From Gammaproteobacteria bacterium (GTDB lineage Bacteria > Pseudomonadota > Gammaproteobacteria > SZUA-229): a DNA stretch of 64,000 nucleotides. The notes below the pieces were generated by a model. The model had not been told where the DNA came from, ran no database searches, and saw only the letters and a list, made by a program, of their open reading frames with translations. Shown in pieces: positions 35,901 to 44,560 of the stretch; position 1 is the stretch's first letter, and each line of letters opens with the position of its first letter. The stretch lies in NCBI GenBank assembly GCA_026195255.1, contig JAPHSS010000022.1:1-64000 (forward strand), written 5' to 3'. A program made the position numbers and the translations under genes.

Positions 35901-36812
35901 TTACATAAACATTCTTAGAACGATTCTTGCGTAATGATCGAGTAATAAAAAACCGAATAAAGCGCTTAAGTAAAATATTGAATAGCTAAATGTTTTCATC
36001 GAGTGCTCATCACTTTCACCCGTTTTATATAACTTAACTGCGTGATAAAGAAAACCAAGCCCCAAAGCAACCGCACCCGCAAAATAGATTAAACCTGTCA
36101 TATGAATAACAAATGGCATCATGGACACTGAGAGTAACATCAACGTATAAAGCACTATATGCATTTTCGTAAAAATTACACCATGTGTAACGGGTAACAT
36201 GGGTAAACCTGCACGTGCATATTCGTCTTTACGTTTTATTGCCAATGCCCAAAAATGAGGCGGAGTCCAGACAAAGATAATTAAAAATAAGAGTAAAGCT
36301 TCACCATTAACCTCACCTGTCATTGCCGCCCAGCCAAGTAATGGTGGAGCCGCACCAGCTGCACCGCCTAATACAATATTCTGTGGTGTCGAACGCTTAA
36401 GAAACATTGTATAAATTACAGCGTAACCGACCAGAGATGTAAGCGTTAATAATGTGGTTAAAAGGTTTGTCCAGATTAATAAAATAACCATAGCAATTAC
36501 TGCAAGTGAAAGCGCAAACGTTAAAGCCTGTCGTGAAGTTAACGCTCCTTGTGGTAACGGACGATTGCTTGTGCGCTGCATCACTACATCAATCCGCTGA
36601 TCAACCCAGTGGTTTAAAGCTGCCCCTGAAGCAGATGCGAGACCAATACCTAAACAGGCCGCTATAAATGTGTCTAGAGGTAAGGCGCCAGGCGAAGAAA
36701 GTAACATACCGACAATGGCAGTAAAGACAATTAAATAAACAACTTTTGGCTTACATAAATTGTAATAATTACGCCAGTTTAAGCTGGGAGATTTGAGTGT
36801 GGCTTCAGTCAT
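35901..36812 (-). CDS. ctaB: Protoheme IX farnesyltransferase (heme O synthase)
   Basis: 303 residues with about eight helices. The UbiA-type prenyltransferase motifs are visible: NHWVDQRIDVVMQRTSNRPLP (first Asp-rich motif, near residue 68) and KRKDEYARAGLPMLP (second). It farnesylates heme b to heme o on the way to heme a. Start ATG overlaps the ctaA stop by 4 bp (ATGA), so the two heme A genes are coupled. The order ctaA-ctaB is the normal one. Confidence 0.95.
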   Translation of the reverse strand: MTEATLKSPSLNWRNYYNLCKPKVVYLIVFTAIVGMLLSSPGALPLDTFIAACLGIGLASASGAALNHWVDQRIDVVMQRTSNRPLPQGALTSRQALTFALSLAVIAMVILLIWTNLLTTLLTLTSLVGYAVIYTMFLKRSTPQNIVLGGAAGAAPPLLGWAAMTGEVNGEALLLFLIIFVWTPPHFWALAIKRKDEYARAGLPMLPVTHGVIFTKMHIVLYTLMLLSVSMMPFVIHMTGLIYFAGAVALGLGFLYHAVKLYKTGESDEHSMKTFSYSIFYLSALFGFLLLDHYARIVLRMFM

Positions 36813-37870
36813 GATAGAACCTTATTTGTATCATTTGGGGAGGTAATAGCCGAACCGGAGATAAGGCTATAATTAATAAGCAAAAGAGCAAGAAGTAAAG
36901 CGGCTGCAATTGCATTATGCGCAACTGCGATTGGTATAGGTAAAACAAGTATTACATTCGCGATACCTAAGGAAACCTGGGCAGTTAATAAATATAATAA
37001 AAGTGCAGCTAGTTTACGTAATAGATCGTTATTGCTTTTAAAGATCATTAAAAGAGCTAATAAACTTAGAACGATCGTTGTTACTAAGGCACCTATGCGG
37101 TGTAAAAAATGAACAGTGACCCCTGCTTCAAAAGATAAAGAGCCACCTTCGTAATTCACAGTTGGGTCTTTAAAAAATACAAATGCTTCTTTGAAATTGG
37201 TTTCAGGAAGCCATGAACCCTGACAGGTTGGAAAGTCGGGACAATACAAAGCTACATAATTTGTGCTCGTCCAGCCACCAAGAAAAATTTGTATAGCCAG
37301 AACAAAAACAGCAAATCTGGCCAGTGGTTTTATGAAGTTATTAATGTTTGAAGTCTGTGCTTTTTTTAACCATTCACTTTGTGACCAGGGCTGACTGTGT
37401 TTGAGAAACACCCAGAATAATAAACTTAAGGTAAGTAGCCCTGTGAGCAAATGTAATGTAACGATAGTCGGTCGAACTAACTGGGTAACCGTCCACATGC
37501 CGAGTAATCCCTGGAAAATAACCAGTAATACCAGGAATAGTGGCATTTTAAGCTGTTGATTCGGCTTGTGACGATGCCGCCAGGCTAGAAATGCCATTAT
37601 CAAAATAAGAAAACCAAGAATACTGGCAAAATAGCGATGAATCATTTCTTTCCAGGCTTTACCTGAGTGAACTTCAAGGTGTGGATATAGATTCACAGCC
37701 TGGGTGATCTCATGAGCTTCATCGGGCGCACCTATCTGGCCAAAACAGCCTGGCCAGTCAGGACAACCTAATCCAGCATCAGAGAGCCGTACATAAGCCC
37801 CTAAGACGATAACAAAGAACGCCAGGCAGCAAGCTGTAAGACTTATACGTAAAAACCACTTGTTATTCAA
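36809..37870 (-). CDS. ctaA: Heme A synthase (CtaA/COX15)
   Basis: 353 residues with eight helices, the long COX15-type length. Motifs include LGAYVRLSDAGLGCPDWPGCFGQ (first Cys pair), WKEMIHRYFAS and VHFLHRIGALV (heme His), VTLHLLTGLL, and ALYCPDFPTCQGSW (second Cys pair). It oxidises heme o to heme a for the aa3 oxidase. The start taken is TTG 37870, as no ATG is available before MNNKWFLRIS; the ribosome site is poor. It is divergent from the yhcC-ubiUV unit across a 320-bp gap. Confidence 0.93.
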   Translation of the reverse strand: MNNKWFLRISLTACCLAFFVIVLGAYVRLSDAGLGCPDWPGCFGQIGAPDEAHEITQAVNLYPHLEVHSGKAWKEMIHRYFASILGFLILIMAFLAWRHRHKPNQQLKMPLFLVLLVIFQGLLGMWTVTQLVRPTIVTLHLLTGLLTLSLLFWVFLKHSQPWSQSEWLKKAQTSNINNFIKPLARFAVFVLAIQIFLGGWTSTNYVALYCPDFPTCQGSWLPETNFKEAFVFFKDPTVNYEGGSLSFEAGVTVHFLHRIGALVTTIVLSLLALLMIFKSNNDLLRKLAALLLYLLTAQVSLGIANVILVLPIPIAVAHNAIAAALLLALLLINYSLISGSAITSPNDTNKVLS

Positions 37871-38190
37871 ACAACACCCGAAATTTTATTTAATTTTTGA
37901 CTAATTCGATGCTATAGCAAGCAGAGTCTTGATGCAATTCAATAATACTTTGGACAACATAAGTATATGTTTTTTATAGTTTTACTATATTATAATATGA
38001 TTATTATTGGTGATTATTAAAGAAATGTAAATTTTTGTTGTTTTATGACTTTTCACGGAAATTGTTTTTAGAAATTCATAATTAAGACTTTAAGTATTCA
38101 ACATAAATAGTTGACCAGAATCAATACTGAAAGCTGGTTATGCAAATTAAAATCATTCTCAATTTATAACTAGAGCCAGAATCAAATCAA
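37871..38190. other. 320-bp divergent promoter region, ctaA / yhcC
   Basis: Very AT-rich spacer with no frame. It contains the FNR-like box at 38111-38124 near the yhcC side. No hairpin terminator or riboswitch seen. Divergent promoters for heme A synthesis and O2-independent quinone synthesis are expected here. Confidence 0.5.
38111..38124 (+). promoter_or_regulatory. Near-perfect FNR/Anr box upstream of yhcC-ubiUV
   Basis: TTGAC-CAGA-ATCAA differs from the FNR consensus TTGATN4ATCAA at one position. It is centred about 73 bp before the yhcC ATG, which would suit a class II activated promoter with its start near 38155-38160. E. coli ubiUVT is known to be FNR-controlled, so this supports anaerobic induction. 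Confidence 0.65.
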
Positions 38191-39135
38191 ATGCAGTTAT
38201 CTGATTATGTAAATACATTTGGACAGAGCTTATTAAAAAAGTATGGGGAGAGAATTCATAAAATTTCACTTAATGTGAATTTAACCTGCCCTAATCGTGA
38301 TGGAACAAAAGGCATAGGTGGTTGCACGTTTTGTAATAATGTTTCCTTTAGCCCGAATGCTCGAGATCATAAATCTATAACCGATCAACTGTCTGCAGGA
38401 CGTGAAGTCATACTCAAAAGAACTGGCGCAAAAAAGTACCTCGCATATTTTCAGGCTTATACTAATACTTATGGAGATGTAGCAGATTTAAAAAAATTAT
38501 ATGATCTGGCGCTTTCTGAAAAAGATATTATCGGACTCTCCATAGGCACACGACCGGATTGTGTACCTGATGAAGTTCTTGATTTACTGGCGAATTATCA
38601 AGCACAGGGTTATGAGATATGGCTTGAGCTGGGTTTACAGTCATCATTTGATGAAACACTTAAAAAAGTAAATCGTGGTCATGGGTTTAAGGAATATTAT
38701 GAGGCTATTCATAAAGCAAATAAACGCAATTTAAAAGTTTGTACTCATCTAATTATCGGGCTACCAGGTGAGAATCAGGAGCATTTTCAAATGACATTAA
38801 ATCGAGTTTTATCAGAAGGTGTATCTGGCTTAAAACTACACCCTCTACATGTTGTGAAAGGCACCCAGTTAGCCAGAGAGTGGTCAAGAGGTGAATATAA
38901 GCCTATTAATGAAAATGACTACGTACAAATTGCAGCTGATTTAATTGAAATGACGCCAGATGAAGTCATTTACCATCGTGTAACGGGTACCGCATCAAAC
39001 GATATATTACTGGCACCAAACTGGTGTTCAAAAAAATGGGATATCATCAATAGTATTACTCGGGAATTACATAAAAGAAAAAATAACAATAATTTTAATT
39101 TTACAAATATTAAACCTTCGTTGTGTCTGTCATGA
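38191..39135 (+). CDS. yhcC: YhcC-like radical SAM protein (TIGR01212 family)
   Basis: 314 residues. The radical SAM cluster motif has the extended spacing CPNRDGTKGIGGCTFCNN (near residue 31), typical of TIGR01212. Other family segments are KKYLAYFQAYTNTY, LSIGTRPDCVP, WLELGLQSS and GLKLHPLHVVKGTQLAREW. Substrate unknown. It begins an apparent operon with ubiU (ATGA overlap) and ubiV, downstream of an FNR-like box, suggesting a role under low oxygen. That link is context, not proof. Confidence 0.88.
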   Translation: MQLSDYVNTFGQSLLKKYGERIHKISLNVNLTCPNRDGTKGIGGCTFCNNVSFSPNARDHKSITDQLSAGREVILKRTGAKKYLAYFQAYTNTYGDVADLKKLYDLALSEKDIIGLSIGTRPDCVPDEVLDLLANYQAQGYEIWLELGLQSSFDETLKKVNRGHGFKEYYEAIHKANKRNLKVCTHLIIGLPGENQEHFQMTLNRVLSEGVSGLKLHPLHVVKGTQLAREWSRGEYKPINENDYVQIAADLIEMTPDEVIYHRVTGTASNDILLAPNWCSKKWDIINSITRELHKRKNNNNFNFTNIKPSLCLS

Positions 39136-40160
39136 GTATTTTAGATAATGGGAAAACAAAAAAAATGGAACTGGTGTGTCCTGCTGGAAATTTACCAGCT
39201 TTAAAAATTGCGGTGGATAATGGCGCTGACGCTGTTTATATGGGCCTCAAGGATGATACAAATGCGCGTCATTTTGCAGGCTTAAATTTCAATGAAAAAC
39301 GCTCGTATCAGGCGATTGAATATGCACATCAACGCGGTTGTAAAGTTTATCTGGCAATTAATACTTACCCTCAGGCTAATGGTTGGCAGAGGTGGAAGAA
39401 TGCAGTTGATATGGCAGCTAAACTTGAAGTTGATGCTTTAATTGCTGCGGATATCGGGGTTTTAGATTACGCTTCTAGTAAATATTCGGAATTACGTTTG
39501 CATTTATCAGTACAGGGGTCTGCGACTAACGCTGAGTCTATTAATTTTTATTATGATAATTTTGCTGTTAAACGTGTAGTGTTGCCTCGCGTTCTATCTT
39601 TAAAACAGGTTGCACAGGTAGCTGAATCTAGCCCTGTGCCGCTAGAGGTTTTTGGTTTTGGAAGTTTGTGTGTCATGGTAGAAGGCAGGTGTTTATTATC
39701 TTCATATGCAACGGGACAATCCCCGAACACATTCGGTGCATGTTCTCCCGCAAGTGCTGTTGAGTGGCAGGAAACAAATTCTGGATTACACACACGACTA
39801 AATAATATATTAATTGACAGTTATAAAGAAAATGAACCTGCGGCTTACCCTACTCTCTGTAAAGGACGTTTTGAAGTATCAAGTAACACCTATTACGCAA
39901 TTGAAGAACCCACCAGTTTAAACACCATAGAATTGCTACCGGAACTACAAAAAATAGGCATAGCGGCAATAAAAATTGAAGGTAGGCAACGTAGCACTGC
40001 TTATGTAAATCAGGTGTCTAAAGTCTGGCGAGAAGCCCTTGATGCCTGTCATAACGATAGTGATCATTACGTTGTCAAAAATGAATGGTTGCAAACACTT
40101 CATGAAGTTTCTGAAGGTCGTACAACAACCTTAGGTGCATATCACAGGCCCTGGCAATAA
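39132..40160 (+). CDS. ubiU: UbiU, O2-independent ubiquinone hydroxylation (U32 family)
   Basis: 342 residues from ATG 39132, which overlaps the yhcC stop (ATGA); the E. coli-like start MELVCPAGNLPALK would be the internal ATG at 39165. Close in sequence to E. coli UbiU: ADAVYMGLKDDTNARHFAGLNF, FGFGSLCVMVEGRCLLSSYATGQ, NTFGACSPA and TLCKGR, which contain the four Cys of the [4Fe-4S] cluster. With UbiV it hydroxylates ubiquinone precursors using prephenate rather than O2. It is followed after 2 bp by ubiV. Confidence 0.95.
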   Translation: MSILDNGKTKKMELVCPAGNLPALKIAVDNGADAVYMGLKDDTNARHFAGLNFNEKRSYQAIEYAHQRGCKVYLAINTYPQANGWQRWKNAVDMAAKLEVDALIAADIGVLDYASSKYSELRLHLSVQGSATNAESINFYYDNFAVKRVVLPRVLSLKQVAQVAESSPVPLEVFGFGSLCVMVEGRCLLSSYATGQSPNTFGACSPASAVEWQETNSGLHTRLNNILIDSYKENEPAAYPTLCKGRFEVSSNTYYAIEEPTSLNTIELLPELQKIGIAAIKIEGRQRSTAYVNQVSKVWREALDACHNDSDHYVVKNEWLQTLHEVSEGRTTTLGAYHRPWQ

Positions 40161-40162
40161 AT

Positions 40163-41098
40163 ATGAATACAAACATGACTAAATTATCTCTTGGCCCAAT
40201 TCAATACTACTGGGATAGACAAACAACCTTTGATTTTTATAAACAGATAGCGAACAGCAAAATTGATATTGTTTATTTAGGCGAAACAGTTTGCTCAAAA
40301 CGAAAGTTAATGCGCCGTAATGACTGGCTTGAAATAGCTGAATTACTTAAAGCATCTGGTAAAGAGGTTGTCTTATCGAGCATGACCTTAATTGAGGCTA
40401 ATTCAGAGTTAGCCGCTATAAAGTCATTATGTGGTAACTCTGAATACATGATTGAAGCTAATGATATGTCTGTTGTTCAGTTGTTAAAAGACAAACCGTT
40501 TGTAACAGGGCCTTCTGTAAATGTCTACAACCCGGCAAGTTTAAAAATGTTAGCTAAACATGGTTTAAAAAGATGGGTATTACCTGTTGAACTGTCTAAA
40601 TCGTCACTTGCTGATATGCAATTAGAGCGACCTGCAGGTGTTGAAACAGAGGTCATAGTTTACGGCCGGTTACCCCTTGCATATTCTGCTCGATGTTTTA
40701 CAGCAAGATCACATAATCTACCGAAGGATGATTGTCAGTATCGCTGTCTTGATGATCCTGACGGGCTTATGTTATCAACCCAGGAGAATGAAAAATTTCT
40801 GATTCTGAATGGTATTCAAACGCAGTCGGCTAAAACAAGTAACCTCATTCTGGATTTAGATGAGCTGTATAAATTAAATGTCGATATATTCCGTATTAGT
40901 CCAGCGTCTCAACATACAGTAAAAATTATAGATTTATTTTATAAAACATTACATGAATCTTATTCTGATAAAAAAGCAAATACAGAATTACAGAAATTAA
41001 TGCCGGTCGGAGGTTCCTGTAATGGTTACTGGCATGGTGCTAATGGAATGGACTGGAAAGAATCAACTGAAGAAGTATTATCTCAGGTAACACGATGA
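40163..41098 (+). CDS. ubiV: UbiV, partner of UbiU in O2-independent ubiquinone synthesis
   Basis: 311 residues of the U32 family. Segments typical of UbiV: LSLGPIQYYWDRQTTFDFY, IVYLGETVCSKRK, GPSVNVYNP, VYGRLPLAYSARCFTARSHN with CQYRCLDDPDG; these hold the Cys ligands of its [4Fe-4S] cluster (one near residue 39, the others around 173-197). Start ATG 40163 directly follows ubiU (an alternative ATG lies four codons later). UbiU and UbiV form a heterodimer in E. coli. ubiT lies just beyond, convergent. Confidence 0.94.
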   Translation: MNTNMTKLSLGPIQYYWDRQTTFDFYKQIANSKIDIVYLGETVCSKRKLMRRNDWLEIAELLKASGKEVVLSSMTLIEANSELAAIKSLCGNSEYMIEANDMSVVQLLKDKPFVTGPSVNVYNPASLKMLAKHGLKRWVLPVELSKSSLADMQLERPAGVETEVIVYGRLPLAYSARCFTARSHNLPKDDCQYRCLDDPDGLMLSTQENEKFLILNGIQTQSAKTSNLILDLDELYKLNVDIFRISPASQHTVKIIDLFYKTLHESYSDKKANTELQKLMPVGGSCNGYWHGANGMDWKESTEEVLSQVTR

Positions 41099-41147
41099 AG
41101 CAAATATGAGGTATTTTAATTCTCAGAAAAATATTAATAAAGTAAAT

Positions 41148-41639
41148 TTAACTAAATAAACGTTTATAAATTGGCAGGCTATTTTTTAATAAACGTTCAA
41201 TTTTTTCAAAATGTCTATTTGATTCAAAATCCAGACTATCTAGAAAGTTTTTAAGCTCCAGACCAAGTTCAGTGTTACCCTGCATAACGAGTTTTCTCTG
41301 AAAGACGAGTGTGTCCGGGTCTTGCTTTCGTGCGGCTAATTGAAGGTAGTCATATACATTTGCCTGTAGCTCAATATCACAATTAGAGTTTGATTTCACA
41401 GTGATTAGACGATTATTATTAAGGCTGATGAAATACATTATATTCACATCAGAAACTTTGATGCAGAGACGCCTGTTTTCAAGAAAATCCAGCTCACCCT
41501 CATTTATCTGCTCTTTTAACAATAAGTTAAGAAAACCTACTAATATTCGTGAGTGGATAGTTGAAGGTACAAATTTCAATGGAATAGATAAAATACCGGG
41601 AAATTTTGGTGTGTTCTCTATTTTTTGGGATAAGCTCAT
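41148..41639 (-). CDS. ubiT: UbiT, SCP2-type accessory factor
   Basis: 163 residues with a sterol-carrier (SCP2) fold: LEFLENRRLCIKVSD-like strand (ELDFLENRRLCIKVSDV), then LQANVYDYLQLAARKQDPDTLVFQRKLVMQGNTELGLELKNFLDSLDFE, the conserved C-terminal part of UbiT. It binds isoprenoid quinone precursors and is required for anaerobic ubiquinone synthesis. It converges on ubiV with a 49-bp gap instead of being divergent as in E. coli, so it needs its own promoter. I saw no FNR box in its short upstream region. Confidence 0.9.
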   Translation of the reverse strand: MSLSQKIENTPKFPGILSIPLKFVPSTIHSRILVGFLNLLLKEQINEGELDFLENRRLCIKVSDVNIMYFISLNNNRLITVKSNSNCDIELQANVYDYLQLAARKQDPDTLVFQRKLVMQGNTELGLELKNFLDSLDFESNRHFEKIERLLKNSLPIYKRLFS

Positions 41640-41753
41640 ACTCGCCTATTTTACTGAAAGTTCGTTACCCCTATTTTGATAAAAATCAATAAAATTGATG
41701 AACCGCGTAACACCTGATATAGTCATTTAGAATCATTAAATAAAGAAAATTAG

Positions 41754-42413
41754 ATGAAAAAGTCACATATTTTAATATTATTTATTGCTGCGGTGTTCGC
41801 AGCGACTTCAGGCATCTGGATGGCAAAGCAAACATCTGATGATTCTTCAGTTAGCATAAAACCTGAAGTTATACAGGGCGCCATATACCCTAATGCTAAA
41901 AATATTAAAGATTTTAATTTAATTAATCATCGATCTGAGAATATAACAAAAGAAAACTTTAAAAATCACTGGAGTTTGATATTTGTCGGTTATACACACT
42001 GCCCAGATATATGCCCTACTACCATGGCAGTTATGACTCAGGTCAGTGAATTCATGCAGAAGCAGCAAATTAAACCACCAGAAATTGTCTTTTTATCTAT
42101 TGATCCTGAGCGTGACACGGCTGATATTCTCAATTCTTATGTGACTTATTTTAATAAAGATTTTATTGGTTTAACGGGTGATGTTGAAGAAATCACACAA
42201 TTAAGCGCGCAATTGAATGCTGTCTTTAGAAAGGCACCAGGATTAAGTGGTCAGATTACAGATGAAGATTATCTAATGGATCATAGTTCTGCTTTAATGC
42301 TGATAAACCCGCATGGCAACCTGCAATCCATACTTACGGCTCCTCATACCCCGGCTAATATGATAGACAGTATTTTAAAAAGTCAGGCATATTTTCAACA
42401 AATAAGTAATTAA
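41754..42413 (+). CDS. SCO1/SenC copper chaperone
   Basis: 219 residues with an N-terminal membrane anchor (about 4-24) and a thioredoxin-like domain. The copper site CPDICPTTM (CxxxC, near residue 83) and the distal His in YLMDHSSALMLI (near 181) are intact, as are the FLSIDPERDT and VTYFNKDFIGLTGD segments. It metallates CuA of oxidase subunit II. Placed after the ubi genes, not within the cox operon. Whether it and the SCO-like protein at 33.4 kb both serve the aa3 oxidase is unknown. Confidence 0.92.
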   Translation: MKKSHILILFIAAVFAATSGIWMAKQTSDDSSVSIKPEVIQGAIYPNAKNIKDFNLINHRSENITKENFKNHWSLIFVGYTHCPDICPTTMAVMTQVSEFMQKQQIKPPEIVFLSIDPERDTADILNSYVTYFNKDFIGLTGDVEEITQLSAQLNAVFRKAPGLSGQITDEDYLMDHSSALMLINPHGNLQSILTAPHTPANMIDSILKSQAYFQQISN

Positions 42414-43093
42414 TTAAAAAAGGCCAACTATTAGCCAGGGGTTTACTTAAAGTGTTGAAAAGTTAAAAGCAAAAGCAGGGGGAACCGCAAATAAACGCAA
42501 ATGCACGCAAATATTAATTTAACTCGTTCCCATGCTCCTGCATGGGAACGAGTTGAAATTTAGATATGAGCTTAAAATTATTTAGCTTCATGGGAATTTC
42601 AATTCTGTGGTTTCGCCTTTGTGGCGACTCACTTTTTTGCCTGCAGCCCATGTTAACAGGCTTGGAAAAGTAAGCAAAAAATAGCCGCCCTTTAGTCGCT
42701 AGTTCTCATCAAAAAGCGATGAGAATACCCAAAAAATCTAATGTTATTAAAAGTTATTACTCTATGCTGTGTGACTTCTACTTTGTTCCCGGGTCGTTCA
42801 GATGCGCCGTCCAGGCTTACAGAACTTCCAGAGTAATATAAATATGGTACATCCCTGTAATTTTATCCCTCGATGGAAACATTTTTTGGCTAGCTCCAGA
42901 GGGGATAAAAGTCAAAACCAATACGAACTGAATCTTGTTCTCGTTCCCATGCTCCTGCGTGGGAATGTTTAGGTTTCGTTGTACTAGCCTACACACCGTA
43001 CGCTTTTAGGTGCAGAACTTATTCCAGCTTTTGAACTTATTTAAATAAATTTAACCTGAATAAAAATATATTATTTTATAAACAGGCCATTAT
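42414..43093. repeat. 680-bp intergenic region rich in dispersed repeats
   Basis: Contains: three 10-bp units of the type (A/C)ACGCAAAT at about 42484-42513; a perfect 14-bp stem-loop AACTCGTTCCCATG / CATGGGAACGAGTT with loop CTCCTG (42521-42554); a related, weaker copy (TCGTTCCCATGCTCCTGCG then TGGGAATG) at 42941-42967; and a segment at about 42605-42700 (TTTCGCCTTTGTGGCGACTC ... AAAAGTAAGC) resembling degenerate gammaproteobacterial intergenic elements. No intact gene is present. It looks like a dumping site for REP-like sequences. Confidence 0.6.
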
Positions 43094-43534
43094 TTAAGTT
43101 AAAGTATAAGCGAGTATTTCAACTACCTGTTCAGGTGTTGTGCAAGTAGCTTGAGCTGCGGCATCTACTTCTTTTAATGCATGCGTCAGTTCTTCGTCAT
43201 GTAGTGTGATAATTGATTTGCCTAGCGCAGCGGCATAACCAGCATCAAATGCCGCATTCCATTGTTTATACTTGTTACCAAACCGAATTACCACAACATC
43301 TGCGTCTTCAATATGTTTACGAATACGTATGGCATTTATTTTTGCAGCTTTATGATCTTTCCAGAATGACTCGGTCTCAGCGCCCAGAATATTGTCTCCA
43401 CAATCATCACTAGCCTCATGGTTAGTAACCGGTGATTTTATTTCAATTTCGAGACCTTTTTCTTTAATGCCCTCGGATATTTTTTCACGCCAGTCACTAT
43501 GAATTTCACCAGAAAGATATATCTTAAAGCTCAT
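43094..43534 (-). CDS. ytoQ: YtoQ family protein
   Basis: 146 residues. The nucleoside 2-deoxyribosyltransferase-like start (KIYLSGEIHSDWREKI) and the segments SPVTNHEASDDCGDNILG, DADVVVIRFGNKYKQWNAAFDAGYAAALGKSIITLHDEE match the YtoQ family. Function not established; the fold suggests nucleotide or nucleoside binding. Single gene between the repeat-rich spacer and secF, on the same strand as sec genes but with a 79-bp gap. Confidence 0.85.
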   Translation of the reverse strand: MSFKIYLSGEIHSDWREKISEGIKEKGLEIEIKSPVTNHEASDDCGDNILGAETESFWKDHKAAKINAIRIRKHIEDADVVVIRFGNKYKQWNAAFDAGYAAALGKSIITLHDEELTHALKEVDAAAQATCTTPEQVVEILAYTLT

Positions 43535-43612
43535 GTATGATCTCTATAAGTTGTTACAAATGATATTGTGATTAAATAATAAAAAGGGCGAATCGCCACT
43601 TTTAGTTACAGG

Positions 43613-44551
43613 TTATGGTAGCTCGTCAAGTTCTTCGTTTTCTTTGGCATGCTCAAGAAAATCATGTTTTTCTACGCCCATCAATACCAGGCTGTTGCTA
43701 GCCACATAAATGGATGAATAGGTACCAATAAACACACCAATGATTAAAGCAAAAGCAAAACCATGAATCACTTCGCCACCTAGTATAAACAACGCAGCAA
43801 GAACGAGTAATGTTGTTAAAGACGTTATAATCGTTCGTGATAGTGTGCTATTGATTGATATATTTAATATTTCTACAGCAGTGCCTTTACGTTGTGCTCG
43901 AAAGGTCTCACGTATTCTGTCTAAAACAACAACAGTATCATTTAATGAGTAACCTATTACAGCTAACAAAGCAGCAAGTACGGTTAAATCAAATGGCATT
44001 TGAATAATGGAGAAGACGCCAATAGTGATAATCACATCATGAATTAATGCCATGATTGCACCCACAGCTGATTTTAGCTGAAAGCGTAATCCCACATAAA
44101 TCATTATGCAGAACAAGGCAATTAACATTGCAAGCCCACCCTGCTCTCTTAATTCTTCGCCTACTTGTGGTCCAACAAATTCGATACGTCGCATTTCAAC
44201 GTTGTCTGTTGAGGTGTTCTTTAATATATTAAGAACATCATCAGAAATGCTCGCACTATTAACACCTTCGCGTGGCGCTATTCGAACCAGAACATCTTTA
44301 GATGTACCAAAGTGCTGAATTAAAGCATCGGAGTATTCACTTTTAGCCAACGCATTACGCACGGGCTCAAGTTCAATTGATTGAGAGTAACCAACCTCAA
44401 TTAAGTAACCGCCTGTAAAATCTATACCCAGATTTAAACCCCGTGTATAAATACTCGCTATTGAAACCAGGATCAGAATTAATGAAATGCCAAGTGCAAT
44501 ATTGCGTTTACCTAGAAAATCTATGTTTGTTTTACCTGTTAAAAAATGCAT
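43613..44551 (-). CDS. secF: Protein translocase subunit SecF
   Basis: 312 residues, six helices with the large first periplasmic loop. Motifs: GINLGIDFTGG-like NLGIDFTGGYLIEV, EFVGPQVGEEL, and in the C-terminal part VIGYSLNDTVVVLDRIRE and NISINSTLSRTIITSLTTLL. With SecD it uses proton motive force to help release exported proteins. It lies 9 bp downstream of secD, in the standard yajC-secD-secF order (minus strand). Confidence 0.97.
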   Translation of the reverse strand: MHFLTGKTNIDFLGKRNIALGISLILILVSIASIYTRGLNLGIDFTGGYLIEVGYSQSIELEPVRNALAKSEYSDALIQHFGTSKDVLVRIAPREGVNSASISDDVLNILKNTSTDNVEMRRIEFVGPQVGEELREQGGLAMLIALFCIMIYVGLRFQLKSAVGAIMALIHDVIITIGVFSIIQMPFDLTVLAALLAVIGYSLNDTVVVLDRIRETFRAQRKGTAVEILNISINSTLSRTIITSLTTLLVLAALFILGGEVIHGFAFALIIGVFIGTYSSIYVASNSLVLMGVEKHDFLEHAKENEELDELP

Positions 44552-44560
44552 TCTGATTTC

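Noticed and set aside
41690..41720. ATCAATAAAATTGAT near the SCO1-like gene as an FNR site
   Set aside because: The half-sites are in the wrong order (ATCAA then TTGAT) and spacing is 5, so it does not match the FNR consensus.
42560..42760. Short frame MGISILWFRL... as a gene
   Set aside because: It reads through a degenerate intergenic repeat, lacks a ribosome site and resembles spurious proteins often called from such repeats.
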